From NCBI GenBank assembly GCA_010015655.1, contig ML976763.1, positions 226,509 to 240,087 on the forward strand: DNA of 13,579 nucleotides, in the 5' to 3' direction. The DNA is from Bimuria novae-zelandiae CBS 107.79 (Eukaryota; Ascomycota; Dothideomycetes; Pleosporales; Didymosphaeriaceae). Positions within the stretch are counted from its first letter, which is position 1. Each line of letters starts with the position of its first letter. The notes beneath the pieces were generated by a model. It did not search any database, had not been told where the DNA came from, and worked only from the letters and a program-made list of their open reading frames with translations. Positions 8,914 to 13,579 of this stretch are shown piece by piece. A program made the position numbers and the translations under genes.

Positions 8914-8996
8914 AGAAATCGCGTGTTTTCTGCAGGTGTGGTGTTGTGGCGCGGTGTTTGGAAACCCTATGTGTTCGGACACTATATACGCTAGCT
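8914..8996 (-). repeat. Right terminal inverted repeat of the pogo element, 83 bp
   Basis: Inverted partner of 7207-7289. It lies upstream of the transposase ATG (20 bp from the inner edge), so it probably also held the promoter. Its inner 16 bp are identical to the left copy. Confidence 0.9.
8954..8982 (-). repeat. Subterminal paired boxes, right end
   Basis: GTGTTTGGAAAC at 8954-8965 and GTGTTCGGACAC at 8971-8982 lie with starts 17 bp apart, mirroring the left-end layout. Each is a partial dyad (GTTT..AAAC, GTGT....ACAC read in TIR direction), unlike the GTTCCTGCGCAC boxes at the left end. Confidence 0.7.
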
Positions 8997-8998
8997 TA
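8997..8998. repeat. TA target-site duplication, right
   Basis: TA directly outside the right TIR. It is also the first two bases of a TAT codon in the gag frame of copia element 2, so the insertion point falls inside gag. Confidence 0.6.
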
Positions 8999-11900
8999 TA
9001 AGCTGCTTAATTAATTATACTAAGACGAGAAGGCAGATCTCGATAAGATTATTACCTTTATATAATTAACTATCTTAGCTTATCTACAGAAGACATGTTG
9101 TCTACCTAATAAATTAATTAAGAAATGAATTAATAATCTAACGCTTACTGTCGGCGTAGATCTTAAAGACGAATACGAACGCGCCCGAGCGCGATATCTA
9201 AATGCTCTTAAACTAATAAGGAGCTTGACCTAATAGGCCACGTGGCTTACTAAATACGATTAAGCAGCGACTAAAGTAGAATTAGTAAACGTTTTAGAGC
9301 TAGTAATATTAGCCTCTATTAAAGCAGACTTTATAAGAGCCGTTAACTATATCACGTTATAATAGGTAACAACCTTTAGTTAACAAGGAAAACAGGACCT
9401 AGCGATTACTCGCAAACATATAATAAAACTCTTCTAAGACTATATAAATCTCTAGTACCTGGTTAAGGGTAAATAAAGGGGCGCCTTTACTACTGTAGGT
9501 TCATCTCTCGCTAATAGTGGTAAACCTACTTAGACCATAGACAGGGACGCCTCTCTTGTGGACGAAGCAGCATTATTAAACTAAGGAAGACCTTAGGCTA
9601 TAAAATAATAAAATAATAGTGTACGCACTAAATCTAAGCGGTCTGCGAATATAGATAATAAGCTAATAGTAGTTAGTAGCAAAGGTAGATTAAACCCTAA
9701 GTGCCCTGCTTGTGAACAACGCCATAATCTAAAGGAATATTTCTATGTATATTCTAATAAGTAGCCTGCTTGGTTCAGACTAAACTCTGTAATAGTAAAG
9801 CTTATTAAGTTCTAGCTAGAATATGATCCGGATCTCTAGTCGAGCATAAGGGGTGAAAAGAGACAAAAGTTTTGTATATTAACTATTAAACGCTCGCACA
9901 CTCCTACCCTAACTCGAATTACTAAGGCTAACGATAAATAACTAAATAGACGGAAAATTACTAATCTCCTAGCGAGCTTTAATACCACATCCTACTACTC
10001 AGACCTAAACACGTACCCACTGCGCTACTCAGCGATCCTCGATTTAGGCACCACCTGCTATATCTTTAATAATATCAATCGGTTTGTCTTAATGCGGCCA
10101 CCATCGCCAGGAGACTTTATATAGGCGGGTTTATTATAAGTATGGATAAAGGGATATGGGAGCGTCTATCTACACGTTAGAAGCAGATAAGGGAATTAGA
10201 TACTAAGGCTTAACAACGTTGCCTACTATCTTAAACTACTATGCAATCTGGTATCTTTCTAATTACTCTAAAGGCAAGGCCTCTGGTGGGATACGTAGGT
10301 AGAACTAACAATAATTAAGCGAAGAGATAATATAGTCCTTGCAGAACTCTAGGAAATATATAATTAATAGGTACTAGAGTTTAGAATATTAATAAGCTGC
10401 ACTATAATAAAGAGTGTAACTTATGCTACACACAAGACTAACTCGCGCACTAAAAGGCAAGCTTAGAAGGTAGATATAATTATCTAGTATAAACGATTAG
10501 GCTACCCAGGACCTTAGGCGCTTAAATATACTGTGAATTACTCTAAGGGGGTGCGCCTTAAAGGACCTACCACGGTCTAATGCGATGCTTGTGGACGATT
10601 AAAACTCAAGCGACAAATATAAAGACAGGCCAGATAGAGTAATAACGGCCCTGGTGAAAGAATTACTATTAACTTCCACGACTTTAAGTAAGAAAGCTCC
10701 ACCGGCGAGAAAAGCCAGATACTTATTACTAATAGATTCTTAGGCATAGCTTAGGATTTCTACTTTAAGGATAATAGACTAGCGCGGACAATTATTAAGC
10801 TACTAAAGGAATTTACACTATTTATAAAAGTATAGTTTAAGATTATAATTAAAGTAATAGAGTCTAACAATAAGATCTTCTTAGTTAAACAAGACGTTAA
10901 CAAGTAGTGTATTAGCGAAGGTATTATTATTAAGCCTTTAGTACCTAACACCTAAGCGCAGAATAGAGGCGCTAAACGCTTAGGGGGTGTAATTAAGGAG
11001 AAAAGTCGTGCGATGCGACTAAACGCCAACCTTCCTTAGACACTATAGCTAGAAATCACATAAGTGGCCGTATACCTCTATAATTAAACACTAAACTACG
11101 CTAACTAATAGCGATCACCACACGAAGTGTTCCTTATAATAGTAGCCTTCTAGAATAGCATTATTACCTAGCTAAAGAAACCTAATTAGGCTTACCTTAG
11201 GGCCTACAGCTGTAAAGCCTTTGCCATAACTAATAACACAAAACGCGGCAAGAGCAAGCTCTAAAGGCTCGATCTAAAAGCATAGATTGGCTACCTAGTG
11301 GGCTATTAATTAATAAATATCTAGAGGATATAGATCCCCTCCCTTATAAAGGTTATTAGTACTCGCGACGTTATTTTTAACGAACAATTAGTGTTCTTAG
11401 GCAAGATAAAAGACCTAATAGATAACCTTATGCATAGTACTCATGAAGAGATCGTAGCATGGACCTAATTAGTAGAGCTACCGCCCTTACCGTCGGAACA
11501 ACAACACATAGAGTCTTTCTACGAGGATGAGCTAATAACAGACTTCTAAGAGGATAATAACACTCTAGAGTATAATTAAGGGAGGAAAGTTAACTATATC
11601 TACCTATTATTACTAGCGACACCACCACCTATCGTACTACTTGTATAATTAATAGCTAGTAATTATACTAAACTTTATAGTAAACTATCGCCTATAGTGT
11701 AATTATAGTTAAAATATTAACTTACTATGCTATAGGTAGCCACCTTTTTAGTAGGCACTAAAGTAGGAAGTGCAGGAACACATAAAGGTAAGCCACTTAA
11801 TAAAGCGCAATTTAGACGCATGCTCGAAGCAGGCAAGAAGCCACACTAAAGCTCTTTATTAGAACCTCTATCTTATAGAATAAGAATAAAAGATTACCTA

Positions 11901-13472
11901 CTATTTAAGATGTGGAAGGATGCCAAGTAATTACACTTATAGAGCCACAAAGAGATAAAGTTATAGAGCGAGGTACCCGTCGCCTAAGCGCGATTAGCAG
12001 GCCATTAAATCCTTAACTATATATAGGTTTACACCTATAAGCTTAACAAACACTACTACTTTTAAAAGTGTAAGGCTAGACTGGTAGTGCGTGGAGATTA
12101 ATAACAACACCTTACTACTTAAGATACCTACGCCGCCACACTCGTAGAACGATCTTTTTGCCTACTTATAGCTATGGTAGCTCGCTTTAATCTAGAGCTT
12201 AGCTAATACAACGTTACTAACGCTTTTGTCCACGCAAAGTTGGACAGAGAAATCTATATAAGAATGCCACGAGGATACACCTAATCTAGCACTATCCTAT
12301 AGCTATATAAGGCGCTATATAGTCTGCGAATCTCTCTATTACTATAGCAACGAGAGTTCACCTAAGTGCTCCGAGACCTTGGCTTTGCCGCCGTCCCACA
12401 CGAGCCATGCTGTATAATTAAAGACGGAATTATTATCTTCTTTTATATAGACGACCTTATTGTCGCCTACGTAAAGGATTAGAAGCACACTACTAACGTA
12501 GTAATAAAATAGTTAAGTTTAAAATTCTCCCTTACTAGCGGAAAAGACCTATAGTAGTTTCTAAGAGTTAAAGTTATTAAAGACCGTCCCCGCAGACTGC
12601 TCTAGCTATTTTAAGCGTCTTACGTGGATAAGATTAATTGCCTAGTTAATTAACGCGACATACGGCACGATACCCTAATAGTAGTAATTAAGCTACTCCC
12701 CTAAGAAGGACTTGCCTCGAAGGCAGAGATTAATTAATACTAGTAAAAGATAGGATTAATCCTCTATGCTATAGTAATTACGCGCCTAGACATCGCTTTT
12801 GCAAGCTCCTAGTTGTCGCGATTCCTCGCTAATCTAAGTAATAAATATTACAACGCCGCCAACTGCGTGCTGCTATACCTATCCTCTACATAAATATTAG
12901 CACTACGCTTTAGAGGAGCAGACACCTACGAAGTTACGAGCGACGCATCGTTTATAGATAACACCTTTAACCGTAAGAGCTCTTAAGGATATATTATTAA
13001 GCTATTTAGTAGACTTATCGCCTAGAAAGTAAACAAACAGAACATAGTTACTATATTAATAACTAAAGCTAAGCTACTAGCCCTATTACAAGTTACTAAA
13101 GAAGCTATCTTTATAGCACGGCTAATTACTAAGCTTAAGGTTAAGCTCTTACTATTAACAATCACGATTAATTGCGATAATCAACAGACTATTTAACTTA
13201 TTACTAAAGAAATCGCTAAGCTATAGATAAAGTTAAGGTATGTTAACATCCATAATTATTAGCTTCGACAAGAAGTGGTACGCGGAGCTATTAAAGTCCA
13301 GTATTAATAATTAGAAGAAATAGTAGCAGATAGTCTTACAAAGGCTCTACTAGCCAGCAAATAGACCAAGTCTCTAAATAAACTAGGACTTGAGGACGTC
13401 GCAGGAAAGATTACTAACCAAGAGGTTAACCTACACGAACTAGAACAAAGAATAGAAGCTTTTAAACTATAA
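8997..13472 (+). pseudogene. Copia gag-pol polyprotein, 5'-truncated and broken by stops
   Basis: One frame holds every landmark: gag motif KADLDK (9030-9047) and a zinc knuckle CPACEQRH at 9702-9725 whose last Cys is Tyr (9738). Then come protease LDLG (10038-10049, Ser of the DSG triad replaced by Leu), the HHCC cysteines near 10581-10592, and integrase with N at 10671 where D is expected. Integrase continues with ESNN (N at 10866 for the second Asp) and AKR (K at 10974 for Glu), 35 residues apart. RT follows with KARLVVRG (from about 12070) and an intact FYIDD (Asp codons 12450-12455), and RNase H starts at DASF (12942). Dozens of TAA/TAG stops interrupt it. The end is taken as TAA 13470-13472 by alignment with element 1. 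If that is a mutated codon, the next stop is 13494-13496. Confidence 0.93.
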
Positions 13473-13527
13473 GCAAAAGTGCAAATTAGCAAGTAACTTA
13501 TATCTAGCTTAAGGATAAGCCTAACCT
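13473..13527 (+). other. Short 3' untranslated segment of copia element 2
   Basis: Between the presumed pol stop and the polypurine tract. It contains CTTAAGGATAAGCCTA, matching the equivalent piece of element 1 (minus strand about 205-187, GAGGATAAGCCCAAGC), so the tail is conserved between subfamilies. Confidence 0.6.
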
Positions 13528-13536
13528 AAGGGGGTG
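13528..13536 (+). other. Polypurine tract of copia element 2
   Basis: AAGGGGGTG directly precedes the LTR start TGTC, identical to the tract of element 1. Confidence 0.9.
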
Positions 13537-13579
13537 TGTCAGATTAGACAACCTACTATAAATTATAGTAAGTTATACT
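13537..13579 (+). repeat. Start of the 3' LTR of copia element 2
   Basis: It begins TGTCAGATTAGACA right after the polypurine tract and continues to the window end. Only the first ten or so bases resemble the element 1 LTR (TGTCCGATTA). An inverted repeat ACTATAA-A-TTATAGT sits at 13555-13569. Confidence 0.85.

Larger units (their letters stand above)
7207..8996 (-). mobile_element. Fot1/pogo-type (Tc1-mariner superfamily) DNA transposon
   Basis: The element is 1790 bp, bounded by inverted repeats and by TA on both sides (7205-7206 and 8997-8998), the target duplication of Tc1/mariner/pogo elements. It carries one transposase frame on the minus strand with pogo-like DDE_1 motifs. Size, TIR plus TA layout and the DD35D spacing fit fungal Fot1-like elements. 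Outer bounds assume that the shared AGCTAGCG at each end belongs to the TIR. If the true ends were the inner TAGT, the outer 12 bp would instead be a palindromic target. The right flank is copia element 2 gag; the left flank is unrelated sequence. Confidence 0.9.
8997..13579 (+). mobile_element. Ty1/copia LTR retrotransposon, element 2, 5'-truncated and RIP-degraded
   Basis: A related but distinct copy of element 1, in opposite orientation. It runs from gag codon about 105 (by element 1 numbering) through pol to a polypurine tract and enters the 3' LTR at 13537; the window ends 43 bp into that LTR. The 5' LTR, leader and first 104 or so gag codons are absent, and the start coincides with the TA beside the pogo element. 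The LTR start (TGTCAGATTAGACAACC) differs from element 1 (TGTCCGATTACATGG) and the coding part is 8 codons longer, so this is a separate subfamily, not a recent duplicate. Confidence 0.94.

Noticed and set aside
8973..8981. TTCGGACAC as the end of a copia LTR (CGGACA)
   Set aside because: It aligns within the pogo TIR with 7221-7232 and is better explained as a subterminal box.
10760..10951. Minus-strand 63-codon open frame
   Set aside because: Antisense shadow of the integrase region of copia element 2.
13304..13492. Minus-strand 62-codon open frame
   Set aside because: Antisense shadow of the C-terminal end of pol in element 2.
1..13579. Alternative genetic code or stop-codon readthrough to explain the many in-frame TAA/TAG
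   Set aside because: Catalytic residues are also lost (D to N, E to K, S to L), TpG/CpA is depleted outside coding frames too, and the LTR differences are one-way C:G to T:A. RIP explains all of this.
1..13579. CpG methylation-deamination as the cause of the AT bias
   Set aside because: CpG-rich strings remain common (for example near 2680, 7240 and 8760), whereas CpA/TpG is what is depleted.

Overview
The window looks like a repeat graveyard from a filamentous ascomycete fungus (Pezizomycotina type). I find no intact protein-coding gene, tRNA, rRNA or CRISPR array in it. Its three recognisable units are transposable elements: two Ty1/copia LTR retrotransposons and one Fot1/pogo-type DNA transposon. 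All are riddled with TAA/TAG stops and depleted of CpA/TpG, with TpA in excess and CpG well kept. This is the signature of repeat-induced point mutation (RIP), a duplication-triggered C-to-T process of ascomycetes. The fungal assignment rests on RIP plus the Fot1-like and copia combination. No species is inferred.

Layout. (1) 1-5296, minus strand: copia element 1, complete except for the outer 34 bp of its 3' LTR, which lie outside the window. It has 206-bp LTRs (TGTCCG...CGGACA at the intact copy), a polypurine tract at 173-182, and one gag-pol frame running 4989 to 223 with no net frameshift. (2) 5297-7206: AT-rich sequence with decayed, unidentified coding-like stretches, a palindrome and short tandem repeats. 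Its origin is unresolved. (3) 7207-8996, minus strand: a 1790-bp Fot1/pogo-type element with 83-bp terminal inverted repeats, flanked by TA on both sides, carrying a broken DD35D transposase (8894-7395). (4) 8997-13579, plus strand: copia element 2, a relative of element 1. It begins inside gag at the pogo junction, runs through protease, integrase, reverse transcriptase and RNase H to a polypurine tract, and enters its 3' LTR at 13537, where the window ends.

How the parts relate. The two copia bodies form inverted arms of about 4.4 kb around the middle block. In all three elements the original reading frame can still be followed from end to end, because decay has been almost purely C:G to T:A substitution. 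Catalytic residues are lost in each: integrase D to N and E to K in both copia copies, RT YIDD to YIDN in copy 1, protease DSG to DLG in copy 2, and the third transposase Asp to Asn in the pogo element. None can be autonomous. The most informative features are the one-directional CpA-type differences between the LTRs of element 1, the sharp change in mutation load at the LTR edge, the unlike subterminal boxes at the two ends of the pogo element, and the missing 5' third of gag plus 5' LTR of element 2 at the pogo junction. I found no convincing sign of a new biological system. The unexplained part is 5297-7206.
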